Below are positions 44,198 through 51,706 of a stretch of DNA of 64,000 nt, one piece after another. This stretch comes from Rhodospirillaceae bacterium. Its GTDB lineage: Bacteria; Pseudomonadota; Alphaproteobacteria; Kiloniellales; DSM-21159. The stretch's first letter is position 1, and every line of letters begins with the position of its first letter. The translations under genes and the position numbers were made by a program. The notes beneath the pieces were generated by a model. The model made no database searches. It was not told the origin of the DNA and saw nothing but the letters and a program-made list of their open reading frames with translations. The stretch covers positions 2,243,430 through 2,307,429 of the forward strand of contig CP030885.1 of the NCBI GenBank assembly GCA_006969625.1, written 5' to 3'.

Positions 44198-45853
44198 TCA
44201 TGCAGCCGCGCTTCGGCGGTCGCTCGGCAGCGGGTAGCGCAGGGCCAGCGTGTCCGCGGTGAGGGCGTTGCCGTCCAAGAAGTCCAGCACCTCGGGCTCG
44301 ATCTTCGGCTTCGCGATGGCCGCAAAGCGCTGCACGAGGCCGGCGACGCCGCAGACCGTGAAGAGGTGCACCAGTTCGACCGGCGTCCAGTGATCGATCG
44401 CCGGCTGAACGTAGCGCCGCGGCGTTGTGACGGGTACCTGGCCGGCGAGCCAGGCGACCGTCAGGGCCGCGCGCTCCTTCTCGCTGAAGAGATCCCGACC
44501 GGGTGCCCGGCGTGTCGCCGCGTCGAAGCAATGCCGGACACGCTCGAGCGCATGGGCGTCGTCGGCAGCGGCGCGATGCGCCAGCAGACCTTCGGCGGCG
44601 GCGAGGTAGTCGTGCCCTTTGGCGATCGCCGAGACCCGCGCCATGAGGTGCTTGAGCTCGGATGGCACAGGCGAGTGGTCGCGGTCCTGCATCAACTCCG
44701 CGTAGAACAAGGCGTGGCGGGCCCTGAGCTTCTCGGGCCACAGCCGCATCCAGGACGGCATCAGGCCGAGCTCGCGCCGGGCATAGGCTTCGACCCCGCC
44801 GGCGTCCGCCACGACAGCCTCGTACTTCGCGACCATCTGCTCGACGCTGGGGCCGCCCTCAGGGAGCTCGTGGTCGAGGTTGTTCGAGGTGCGATGCGCG
44901 CTGACGCCGTGACGACCGGGCTCGATACCCGCCTTCTCCGCGGACTGCTTCGCCCATTCGGCCTCGATATCGACTCCGGTGAGGTCGTTGAAGGTGTTGA
45001 GGAAGCCGAAGGCCGACGCAATGATCGCCGTGCCGATCACGTTGGCCTCGGCGTCGGCCTTCGACACGCGCGCCCGATCGGCGAGTGCGCGGGCTCGTGC
45101 CAGTTGCTCGTCGGAGACCGTGTTGCCGGTCGCCGCTGCGGCAAGGTCCGCGAGCGCTGCCTCGAAGGGGCCGATCGGCGAGCCCTCGGGCGGCTCGCCC
45201 TTGCGGGCGGCCTCGATGAGCTTCGGCACGCCGAGGGACTTCTCGCCGCCTGCCGAGGTCATGTGGACTTGGCAGTAGTTGCAGCCCGACGCAGCCGACG
45301 TCGAGAACCCCGTCGCCATCATCACCGGCGTGCCGAGGATCTGCTGTCCGGTTTCGATTGTCCCGACATTGTGGGCGTAGACGAACAGCTTGTAGCTCTC
45401 CGGCCAATGATGCTGGAAATAGAAGCAGTTCGGCCAGAATCCGAAGAAGTCCTTGTAGAAGCGCAGGATCGCCCACTGCTCGGGGTCGTCGGAACGGGTG
45501 CCGTCGCTTTCTGGGATGTGGTCCTTGAGGACGATGTCCTCCGCCCCCTCGGCCAGCTCGTCACCGGAAAGCGCTTCCATGTCGATCCGCCCATCGGCCG
45601 ACGCGACGAGAGGCGCGAGGCGCCCGGAAGTATCGAGCGCCGTCAGGTCGCGCGCACCGTTGATGTGGCGATCGCCCGCGAAAATCTGCGGAACGGTTGA
45701 GACGCCGGAGAGGTAGACGCTGAGATCGGCCGTTCGCCGTCGTGCGCTGACGTCGTGCTCTCTGTAGCCAAGACCGGCGCGGGCGAGCGTTTCCTTGGCC
45801 TGCGCGCAGTAGGGACAATTCGGCTTGCTGAAAAGCTCCAGCATCTCGGTCAT
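44198..45853 (-). CDS. Glutaredoxin-AhpD fusion protein
   Basis: A 551-residue three-part protein. The ATG at 45853 has GGAGA 7 bases upstream. Residues 1-75 are a glutaredoxin (active site Cys13-Pro-Tyr-Cys16; STVPQIFAGDRHINGARDL with the cis-Pro). Residues about 120-330 are an AhpD/carboxymuconolactone-decarboxylase-like domain with Cys191-Asn-Tyr-Cys194 and His197, the peroxidase or reductant site. Residues about 370-540 are a second all-helical AhpD-like domain without the CxxC. The combination suggests a self-reducing peroxidase that uses glutathione. It is divergent from a LysR-type regulator (106 bases apart). Confidence 0.85.
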   Translation of the reverse strand: MTEMLELFSKPNCPYCAQAKETLARAGLGYREHDVSARRRTADLSVYLSGVSTVPQIFAGDRHINGARDLTALDTSGRLAPLVASADGRIDMEALSGDELAEGAEDIVLKDHIPESDGTRSDDPEQWAILRFYKDFFGFWPNCFYFQHHWPESYKLFVYAHNVGTIETGQQILGTPVMMATGFSTSAASGCNYCQVHMTSAGGEKSLGVPKLIEAARKGEPPEGSPIGPFEAALADLAAAATGNTVSDEQLARARALADRARVSKADAEANVIGTAIIASAFGFLNTFNDLTGVDIEAEWAKQSAEKAGIEPGRHGVSAHRTSNNLDHELPEGGPSVEQMVAKYEAVVADAGGVEAYARRELGLMPSWMRLWPEKLRARHALFYAELMQDRDHSPVPSELKHLMARVSAIAKGHDYLAAAEGLLAHRAAADDAHALERVRHCFDAATRRAPGRDLFSEKERAALTVAWLAGQVPVTTPRRYVQPAIDHWTPVELVHLFTVCGVAGLVQRFAAIAKPKIEPEVLDFLDGNALTADTLALRYPLPSDRRSAAA

Positions 45854-45959
45854 GGTCGGTTCTCCATTGGCTCGGCTCCATGCCATCGAGATGAGACTGG
45901 ACTGTTGGACCTAGAACCGACCATTCTTGAACGCACCGTTCGGATTTCGGAACGAACAG

Positions 45960-46871
45960 ATGGCCGGGTTCGACCTGGACGACCTCCATGGCTTTGGTCT
46001 GATCGCGAGCGCCGGCGGTCTCAGCCCGGCCTCGCGCCGCTTCGGCGTCCCCAAGGCCACGCTGTCGCGCGCACTCCATAGACTCGAGGCTGCGGCGGGC
46101 GCGCCGCTGTTCGACCGGGTCGGCCGGGGCCTGCGCCTCACGCCGCTCGGCCAAGGCTTGCTCCCTGCCGCACAAGACGCCTTGGCACTGCAGTCCACTG
46201 CGAACGACGCGGTGCGCGCGGGCCAAGGCGAACCTGTCGGGCCCCTGCGCATCGCCGCGAGTGCCTTGTCTGGGCAGAAGCTGCTCGCGCCTGTGCTCGC
46301 CGAGCTCGCCGAACGTCATCCGGCCGTCCAGATCAGCCTTAGGGTGACGAGCCAAGGACCGGACCCGGTCGCCGAGGAACTGGACGTGGTCATCCGGGTC
46401 GGTCGCCCGTCCGAGCCCTATCTGGTATGCCGCAAGATCGTCGGCTCGCCGTTGGCCCTCTATGCCTTCGGGACCCGGGCTGCGGGGATCGACTTTTGCG
46501 ACCCGAATGCGGTTGAGGGCCTGGGACGTGTCCACATAGCGATCGACGAGTTTCCACGCGAGTGGGAGCTGACCGGGCCAAGTGGCGACACGGTGCGCCT
46601 AACCGGCGAGCCGTTGATTTCCGTCAGCGAGCCCACCGTCGCGCTCAGCATCCTCAGCGCCGGCCTCGGCGTCGCCTTCTTGCCGATGCTCTACGCCGAG
46701 CCGCTTGCGCGCGCCGGCGTGCTGGTCCGGGCGCTTCCAGGGTTCGCCGGGCCGGAGATGGAGCTCTTCGCCGCGCTTCCGCCCAGGCGCTCCAACATGC
46801 CGGCTGTGCGCGCCTTTCTCGATCTTCTGGTCCGCCATGTCGGACGGATCGAGGAAACGGCGAGCGAGTAA
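45960..46871 (+). CDS. LysR-family transcriptional regulator
   Basis: A 303-residue LysR regulator from the ATG at 45960, which has CGGAAC upstream and begins MAGFDLDDLHGFGLIASAGG as this family does; a TTG at 45927 is less likely. The N-terminal winged helix (about 5-65) includes LSPASRRFGVPKATLSRALH. The effector domain (about 90-300) has GPLRIAASALSGQKLLAPVL and ILSAGLGVAFLPMLYAEPLA. The divergent position suggests control of the glutaredoxin-AhpD gene, perhaps in response to an oxidant. GTTC-N8-GAAC lies in the shared intergenic region (about 45938-45953). Confidence 0.9.
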   Translation: MAGFDLDDLHGFGLIASAGGLSPASRRFGVPKATLSRALHRLEAAAGAPLFDRVGRGLRLTPLGQGLLPAAQDALALQSTANDAVRAGQGEPVGPLRIAASALSGQKLLAPVLAELAERHPAVQISLRVTSQGPDPVAEELDVVIRVGRPSEPYLVCRKIVGSPLALYAFGTRAAGIDFCDPNAVEGLGRVHIAIDEFPREWELTGPSGDTVRLTGEPLISVSEPTVALSILSAGLGVAFLPMLYAEPLARAGVLVRALPGFAGPEMELFAALPPRRSNMPAVRAFLDLLVRHVGRIEETASE

Positions 46872-46894
46872 GGATCAGTGACAGGGCTCGGCGC

Positions 46895-47341
46895 TCAGAG
46901 CCTGGGGCCGCGGTCGATGTAGCAGTTGAAGACCAGAGACGTGGTCACCGCGCCGAACCGGGCGACCCGGTCGGTGACCCGCTCCAGCTCTTCGGGGGAT
47001 TGAACGAGGACCCTCAGGACGAAGCAGTCCTCGCCAGTGACGCGATAGGCTTGAACGATAGCCGGGATGCCTTCGAAGCTTGCGAGGCATGTCTCGATCA
47101 TCTCGTTTCCGGTCCGCAGCCGGACAAAGGCTTCGATGCCCAAGCCGACCGCGGCCGGATCGATATGCGCGCGATAGCCCTTCAGGACGCCCCGGTCATG
47201 CAAACGCTGGACGCGCTCGGAAACGGAGGGTTGTGAAAGGCCCACCCTGCGACCGACCTCCGCCAGGGGTGTGCGAGCGTCGGCCTGCAGGACCCGCAGG
47301 ATGCGTCGGTCCATCGCGTCGAGCGGTTGCCTCGAAACCAT
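46895..47341 (-). CDS. Lrp/AsnC-family transcriptional regulator
   Basis: A 148-residue regulator starting at ATG 47341. An AsnC-type HTH (about 5-65) reads LDAMDRRILRVLQADARTPL and VGLSQPSVSERVQRLHDRGV. The RAM/AsnC effector domain (about 70-148) includes GIPAIVQAYRVTGEDCFVLR. It probably responds to an amino acid or related small molecule. It is divergent from the small alpha/beta hydrolase gene with 124 bases between starts, and convergent with the LysR gene (23-base gap). Confidence 0.92.
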   Translation of the reverse strand: MVSRQPLDAMDRRILRVLQADARTPLAEVGRRVGLSQPSVSERVQRLHDRGVLKGYRAHIDPAAVGLGIEAFVRLRTGNEMIETCLASFEGIPAIVQAYRVTGEDCFVLRVLVQSPEELERVTDRVARFGAVTTSLVFNCYIDRGPRL

Positions 47342-47465
47342 CGGATATTCGTGCGGCGACTTCGGCAAATTCCTGGAACTTCCGGTCTCTGGCCAATGAC
47401 AGCCCAAGGCGGTTCGATGCGGATGTCGTTAATCTGCACACATCGGCGCAGTCGCAGCGAGGCCC

Positions 47466-48029
47466 ATGGCGACGATCTTCACACTACCCGGAATCGGCGG
47501 GTCCGGCGCCGACCACTGGCAGACGCTCTGGGAGCGCGCGGACCCGGCGATCGTGCGCATCGAACAGAGGGACTGGGACCGCCCCGATCTCGCCGGCTGG
47601 ACGGCGCGTGCCGCAGCCACGCTCGCCTCCGGCACGCCACCTGCCCTCCTGATTGCCCACAGTCTCGGCTGCCTCCTGATCCCTCATCTGGCCGAAGCCC
47701 CGGATCTGGCCGGCGGCCGGATCGCCGGGGCCCTGCTGGTCTGTCCGCCGGATCCGGCCGCAGCGGCCTTTCCGACGGCGGCGGCCTCCTTCGCTCGGAT
47801 ACCGGGACGTAAACTGCCGTTTCCGAGCCTGCTCGTGAGCACCACGAACGATCCCTACGGCACGCCCGCCTATGCCCGTCGTTTGGCCGGTCTGTGGGGC
47901 GGCGGCCTCGTCGTTCTCGAGGGGCTCGGCCACATCAACGCCGAAAGCCGGGTCGGCGACTGGACGAGCGGCCGGAACCTTCTGTGCGCGTTCGCCGCCG
48001 GTCTCGGACTGCCCGATGCGGTTCGCTAG
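47466..48029 (+). CDS. RBBP9/YdeN-type small alpha/beta hydrolase
   Basis: A 187-residue hydrolase. It begins MATIFTLPGIGGSGADHWQT, characteristic of the YdeN/RBBP9 serine hydrolase family. The nucleophile elbow is ALLIAHSLGCLL near residue 66 (AHSLG). The Asp lies in LLVSTTNDPYG near 128, and the His in LVVLEGLGHINAESR near 157. The substrate is unknown; esterase activity is likely. It is divergent from the Lrp-type gene, which may control it. Confidence 0.88.
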   Translation: MATIFTLPGIGGSGADHWQTLWERADPAIVRIEQRDWDRPDLAGWTARAAATLASGTPPALLIAHSLGCLLIPHLAEAPDLAGGRIAGALLVCPPDPAAAAFPTAAASFARIPGRKLPFPSLLVSTTNDPYGTPAYARRLAGLWGGGLVVLEGLGHINAESRVGDWTSGRNLLCAFAAGLGLPDAVR

Positions 48030-48070
48030 ACTGGAAACCTACTTCGCGAGCGGCCAAAGCAGGGCAAGAC

Positions 48071-48107
48071 GCAGCCGCAAGCGGCGAAGTTTGCCGCCGG
48101 CGGCTGC
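48071..48107. terminator. Bidirectional stem-loop between convergent genes
   Basis: GCAGCCGC at 48071-48078 pairs with GCGGCTGC at 48100-48107, and the inner GCGGC at 48081-48085 pairs with GCCGC at 48093-48097 around a 7-base loop. It lies between the convergent hydrolase and cupin genes (48030-48162), where a two-way terminator is expected. Confidence 0.6.
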
Positions 48108-48162
48108 GGAGCCGGTACCAGTCAGCAGTCCGTAGGGTCCGGCCACGGCCAGCGTGCCAGGG

Positions 48163-48507
48163 CTACGTGCCCAGGCCAAGGACCTCTCCCATGGGGCCCA
48201 GCCGCACGGTAAGCAGCTCCACGTCGCTCAGGGCCACGTGCGGTCCCTGCTCGACGCCCCCCGGGGTTGCCCAGAAAGTGCCGGCGGCACACTCGGTCTG
48301 ACCGGTTCTGATCCGACCCGAGACGACCAGCACGTACTCGTCCGCCGGATGGGTATGCACGGGGATGACCGCTGCCTTCGCCAGACGGGCGCGGTGGATC
48401 GAACCGCCATCGACCGGCGTTGCCAGGATCTGAAGCTGTACGCCCGGCAAGCCCTCGATCGTGGACCATCCCTCGTCCGACGGTGCCCGGAAGTCCTGGT
48501 GAAGCAT
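48163..48507 (-). CDS. ChrR-like / anti-sigma-type cupin protein
   Basis: A 114-residue single-domain cupin. The ATG at 48507 is preceded by GGAGGACACGAC, a strong ribosome binding site. Cupin motif 1 is VIPVHTHPADEYVLVVSGRI near residue 48 (H, H and E metal ligands). Motif 2 is weak (LSDVELLTVRL). It starts MLHQDFRAPSDEGWSTIEGL. It may be an enzyme or metal-binding sensor of unknown substrate. It follows the SGNH esterase gene by 22 bases on the same strand, so the pair is probably one operon. Confidence 0.82.
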   Translation of the reverse strand: MLHQDFRAPSDEGWSTIEGLPGVQLQILATPVDGGSIHRARLAKAAVIPVHTHPADEYVLVVSGRIRTGQTECAAGTFWATPGGVEQGPHVALSDVELLTVRLGPMGEVLGLGT

Positions 48508-48529
48508 GTCGTGTCCTCCAGATTGGGGC

Positions 48530-49486
48530 TCAGTTCGGTTCTGCGGCCAATCCGTCGATGACGAAACTTGCCAGGTGTGCATGTCCCTGGCCGCTCGGAT
48601 GTATGGAATCGGCAAACAGATAGGTCCGGGCGGCATTCGCCACGACGAGGTGCGAGGGCCCGCTGTTGGCGCTGTTCCCGGTCGGGGTGGGCGCGGCGGC
48701 CGTCGCGTCGACGCTCGGTTCCGTGACGTTGGTGAAGCCAAAGGCCACAGGGTCGGCGATCATGCCGTTGAAGAATCCGAAGATGTCGGGCATCTCGGCC
48801 TCGAGTTGCTGCCGCGCTGCGGCTTCGGCCATGGCACGATTGAAGGCTTCGGACAAGGCGGTCACGAAGCCGGCGCCTTCGCCCTGACCGGCGCCGAACA
48901 GCGGCACCGCCCCAAGGTCGGCGACGTTGAGGACGACGAGGCGCTTCGGACTGACGGCTTCGATCCGCTTGGCCTGGGCGACCAGGGCGGAGCCCGCAGC
49001 CTCGACCTGGGCGACGGCCTGCTCGGGAGTCATGCGACCCTCGCTCACCGCGCTCGCCGCGAGGATGACGTCGGGCCCTCCGCCATTCATCAGAACCACA
49101 CTCTCGCCGAGGTCCCCTTCGGCGTGTTCGAGCAGGCGGTCGACCTGCCAGACCACAGGTTTCGAGGCGCCGTCGTAGAGGCCCCCTTCGCCGGTGACGA
49201 GGGCGCCCGACTGCGCGTAGTTGGTGCCGCCTTCATTCCGGCGATGGTCCGCTCCATCGAAGAAATAGGCCGGTGCGGCGGAGAGGCCGTAAGCCTCGGC
49301 GACCCATTCGACCCATAGGAAGCCTGGTGTCGTGGTGAAGCGTCCTGTCGCGGTAACGGGCGCGAAAGTGCCGGTGTCGTTGAGCGAGTCGCCGACGACG
49401 TAGACGCGCTCGGCCGCGGCAGCGTGGCGGCCGTCCCCGGCCGACAGACCGAGCGCTAGCGCGATGGCAAGGATGGCGGTACGCAT
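48530..49486 (-). CDS. Secreted SGNH/GDSL esterase
   Basis: A 318-residue exported esterase from the ATG at 49486. A signal peptide runs to about GRHAAAA. Block I is VYVVGDSLNDTGTFAPV near residue 30 (nucleophile Ser in GDSLND), and the Gly and Asn of blocks II and III appear in GGTNYAQSGALV and VVLMNGGGPDVI. The catalytic Asp-x-x-His is in YLFADSIHPSGQGHAHL near residue 298. This resembles plant-type GDSL lipases and the passenger domain of autotransporter esterases, but no barrel follows. It is divergent from padR, with PadR-type operators between. Confidence 0.9.
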   Translation of the reverse strand: MRTAILAIALALGLSAGDGRHAAAAERVYVVGDSLNDTGTFAPVTATGRFTTTPGFLWVEWVAEAYGLSAAPAYFFDGADHRRNEGGTNYAQSGALVTGEGGLYDGASKPVVWQVDRLLEHAEGDLGESVVLMNGGGPDVILAASAVSEGRMTPEQAVAQVEAAGSALVAQAKRIEAVSPKRLVVLNVADLGAVPLFGAGQGEGAGFVTALSEAFNRAMAEAAARQQLEAEMPDIFGFFNGMIADPVAFGFTNVTEPSVDATAAAPTPTGNSANSGPSHLVVANAARTYLFADSIHPSGQGHAHLASFVIDGLAAEPN

Positions 49487-49522
49487 GGTCCCCTCCGAAG
49501 TCTCTGGTAGTCCATCTTCAAC

Positions 49523-49558
49523 ATGTACATGTCGTATTTGACATGTAAAAAAAGACAT
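49523..49558. promoter_or_regulatory. Overlapping PadR-type operators
   Basis: The divergent region between the esterase and padR genes holds two ATGT-N8-ACAT sites, the known PadR-type pattern: 49529-49544 and 49543-49558, sharing two bases and spaced 14 bases apart. An additional ATGTACAT palindrome lies at 49523-49530. Together they cover the space between the two starts and end 14 bases before the padR ATG, so a PadR dimer here could shut off both genes. Confidence 0.78.
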
Positions 49559-49572
49559 GTCAAGGAGAGAAG

Positions 49573-50124
49573 ATGTCTTTGCGCCATGCCTTGCTCGGGT
49601 TGCTCGCCGAGGCACCGATGAGCGGCTACGACCTGACCAAGCGATTCGAGCATTCGCTCGGGCGGGTTTGGCCGGTCCGGCACAACCAGATCTACACGGA
49701 ACTCAAGGCCCTGCAGGACGAGGGTCTCATCGAGCTTTCCGACTATGGACCGCGGGGCCGTAAGATTTATGCGATTACGCAGGCAGGGCTGGGCGAGATC
49801 CGGCGCTGGCTCACCGAACCGCTCGACGCCGCGGCGCGCTCAATGCGCTTCGAGCCGCTGCTGCGCCTGGGGTTCGTCTGGATCCTAGAAGAAAACGATC
49901 TTCAGAGTGTGCTGGCTGCCGAAGAGGATCACTATCGCCAGCAGGCCGCCTGGCTCGACGAGATGATGGCGACGCTCCCGGACTTGGATTCCGACGGCTC
50001 CATCGCCTCCCGGCGTGCTGTCGCCCGTGTCGGAAAGGCGCTCTATGGCGCAATGGCGGAGGCCGCAGCCGCACTTCGCGACACGCTCCCGTCCGACGGC
50101 GGCAGAGCGGGACCCGAGGCTTAA
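49573..50124 (+). CDS. PadR-family transcriptional regulator
   Basis: A 183-residue PadR regulator with AAGGAGAGAAG just before its ATG. The winged helix (about 1-85) begins MSLRHALLGLLAEAPMSGYD and contains PVRHNQIYTELKALQDEGLI and GRKIYAITQAGLGEIRRWL. The C-terminal helical dimerisation arm (about 95-175) includes LAAEEDHYRQQAAWLDEMMA. PadR proteins repress phenolic-acid stress or efflux genes and are released by small ligands. Operators next to the gene suggest autoregulation and control of the divergent esterase-cupin unit. Confidence 0.94.
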   Translation: MSLRHALLGLLAEAPMSGYDLTKRFEHSLGRVWPVRHNQIYTELKALQDEGLIELSDYGPRGRKIYAITQAGLGEIRRWLTEPLDAAARSMRFEPLLRLGFVWILEENDLQSVLAAEEDHYRQQAAWLDEMMATLPDLDSDGSIASRRAVARVGKALYGAMAEAAAALRDTLPSDGGRAGPEA

Positions 50125-50179
50125 GGCTCAACTTCGCAGCCCAGCCATGGGCGCCATTCGCGCGCCGCCCCCCCGCCCG

Positions 50180-50216
50180 CAGATCGACCGCACCGACAAG
50201 AGGCGGGCTGATTGCG
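50180..50216 (+). repeat. Dispersed 37-base repeat, copy A
   Basis: It starts CAGATCGACCGCACCG and ends TTGCG, and matches copy B (51653-51689) at 32 of 37 positions; all five differences are transitions. It lies 56 bases past the padR stop. Weaker similarity continues about 35 bases upstream in both copies. Confidence 0.7.
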
Positions 50217-50332
50217 TCCGAGCGGGACGCTGCACTCACCACGACCGAGCCGGCGGAAGGGCCACGAAACTCCTGGACTCTCGTTGCGGATGAGAGAGAG
50301 AGCGGGAGAGAGCAAGCCATATCTATTGACTC

Positions 50333-50348
50333 ATAGCTATGTTGCTAT
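50333..50348 (+). promoter_or_regulatory. ArsR-type operator candidate
   Basis: ATAGC (50333-50337) and GCTAT (50344-50348) form an inverted repeat with a 6-base spacer, just after a TTGACT -35-like box and 12 bases before the arsR ATG at 50361. ATA...TAT dyads in this position are typical autoregulatory sites of ArsR/SmtB repressors. Confidence 0.55.
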
Positions 50349-50360
50349 GCAAATACCGAA

Positions 50361-50666
50361 ATGGTCGACCGTCTCGAGCAATCCAAAGCTCTCGCCAACG
50401 AGTCGCGCGTCGCTATTCTCGATTGGCTTCGTTCGCCTTGGGATCACTTTTCCCATCAGGTCGCGGGCGATCCGCGCGAGATCGGGGTGTGCGTCACGCT
50501 TCTCACCGAGAAGCTTGGCATGGCCCAGCCGACGGTCAGCCGTCACTTGGAGCTGTTGCGCCGTGCGGAGTTCGTGACGGTGGAGCGCATAGGCCGATGG
50601 GCCTTCTACAAGCGGAACGAGGCGGCGATCGTCGCCTACAAGGAGTGGCTGGATGAGTATGTGTGA
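50361..50666 (+). CDS. ArsR/SmtB-family transcriptional regulator
   Basis: A 101-residue winged-helix repressor. It reads MVDRLEQSKALANESRVAIL at the start and KLGMAQPTVSRHLELLRRAE for the recognition helix (about 50-70), then VTVERIGRWAFYKRNEAAI. The usual ArsR cysteine pair (CVC) in helix 3 is absent; a lone Cys lies near residue 44 (IGVCVTLLTEKL). This suggests a non-metal ligand. It overlaps the dehalogenase-like hydrolase by 14 bases and so is co-transcribed with its probable target. Confidence 0.9.
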   Translation: MVDRLEQSKALANESRVAILDWLRSPWDHFSHQVAGDPREIGVCVTLLTEKLGMAQPTVSRHLELLRRAEFVTVERIGRWAFYKRNEAAIVAYKEWLDEYV

Positions 50667-51573
50667 AGCCGCCGACGCAAAGCTCCTGCCGGGCTTCGAG
50701 CGACGCTTCGTCGAGATCGACGGCAACTCTATCCTTGCCCTCATCGGTGGGACCGGGCCGGGCCTCCTGATGCTGCACGGGGATCCGCAGACGCATCTGT
50801 GCTGGCACGGCATCGCACCACGCCTGCTGGACCGGTTCACTGTCGTGCTCACGGACCTTCGGGGGCGCGGAGAGAGTCACAAGCCCGCGCCGGGCCAAAC
50901 GCCGCATCCCTTCGCCAAGCGGACCATGGCCGCCGAGCAGGTCGCGGTGATGCGCGATCTGGGGTTCGAGCGCTTCTCGCTCGTCGGGCACGACCGCGGG
51001 GCGCGGGTCGCGCGCCGCATGGCACTCGATCATCCGCACGTCGTCGAGCGCCTGTGCGTCATGGACATCGTGCCGGCTTTGGACTTCTACGAGAACGCGA
51101 CGGCCGAGATCGCACAGGACTACTTCTACTTCTTCTTCCTGACGCAGCCCTTCCCGCAGCCCGACCGGCTGATCGAAGGACACGCCGAAGCGTTCCAGCG
51201 TCAGATCCTCTTCGGTCTCGGCGACACGCCGGTGCCTTACGACGGCGATGCACTGGCGGTGTATCTCGAACGCTCGACGGACCCACGTTCGATTTTCGCC
51301 ATGTGCGAGTGCTTCCGGGCAGGCTATGGCATCGACCGAGAGCACGACGCCGCGGACCGCGAGGCGGGCCGAAAGATCGTCTGTCCAACCTTAGTCCTGT
51401 GGGGCGAACAGGGCGTGACCGGTCGCCACTTCGATCTTCGCGCGATCTGGGACAGCTGGTGCCAGGACGCACGCTTCTCGCCGATGCCAAGCGGCCACTT
51501 CATTCCCGAGGAAGCGCCCGACGAAGCGTTCGCTACGCTCCTGCCCTTCCTCATGGAGGGGCGCACGGCCTGA
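50653..51573 (+). CDS. Haloacetate-dehalogenase-like alpha/beta hydrolase
   Basis: A 306-residue hydrolase close in sequence to fluoroacetate/haloacetate dehalogenases: LLMLHGDPQTHLCWHGIAPR, nucleophile Asp114 in VGHDRGARVARRMALDHP, Arg115 and Arg118 for carboxylate binding, Asp138 in VMDIVPAL, and His in MPSGHFIPEEAP near residue 280. However, the halide pocket residues His, Trp and Tyr of the characterised fluoroacetate enzyme seem to be Tyr159, Phe160 and Phe221 here. An ester or epoxide hydrolase role is therefore possible. It is coupled to the ArsR-type regulator by a 14-base overlap. Confidence 0.85.
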   Translation: MSMCEAADAKLLPGFERRFVEIDGNSILALIGGTGPGLLMLHGDPQTHLCWHGIAPRLLDRFTVVLTDLRGRGESHKPAPGQTPHPFAKRTMAAEQVAVMRDLGFERFSLVGHDRGARVARRMALDHPHVVERLCVMDIVPALDFYENATAEIAQDYFYFFFLTQPFPQPDRLIEGHAEAFQRQILFGLGDTPVPYDGDALAVYLERSTDPRSIFAMCECFRAGYGIDREHDAADREAGRKIVCPTLVLWGEQGVTGRHFDLRAIWDSWCQDARFSPMPSGHFIPEEAPDEAFATLLPFLMEGRTA

Positions 51574-51652
51574 TCCAGCGGATCTTCGCCGCATGGACGG
51601 TCATCGGCGCAGGCAATGGGCATTTGCGCAGTCTGCACGCCCAGACAGCCCA

Positions 51653-51689
51653 CAGATCGACCGCACCGGCGAGAGGCAGGCCGGTTGCG
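51653..51689 (+). repeat. Dispersed 37-base repeat, copy B
   Basis: Partner of 50180-50216 (32 of 37 identical). It lies 79 bases past the hydrolase stop, at the right edge of the accessory region. Both copies are in the same orientation and follow a gene end, so a transcript-end element or a relic of a small mobile repeat is possible. Confidence 0.7.
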
Positions 51690-51706
51690 CGGGTGGCGCA
51701 GCCGGC

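Larger units (their letters stand above)
50125..50360. other. Non-coding gap with repeat copy A and a regulator operator
   Basis: This 236-base gap between padR and arsR contains no gene I can support. It holds a 37-base dispersed repeat (50180-50216), a purine run GAGAGAGAGAGCGGGAGAGAG (about 50292-50312), and an inverted repeat before arsR (50333-50348). Confidence 0.5.

Noticed and set aside
48530..49486. Autotransporter esterase
   Set aside because: The SGNH passenger-like domain ends at about 318 residues, without a C-terminal beta-barrel.
42830..51700. Prophage or integrative element
   Set aside because: No integrase, structural phage genes, conjugation genes or defined attachment repeats were seen; only an IS element and ordinary accessory genes.
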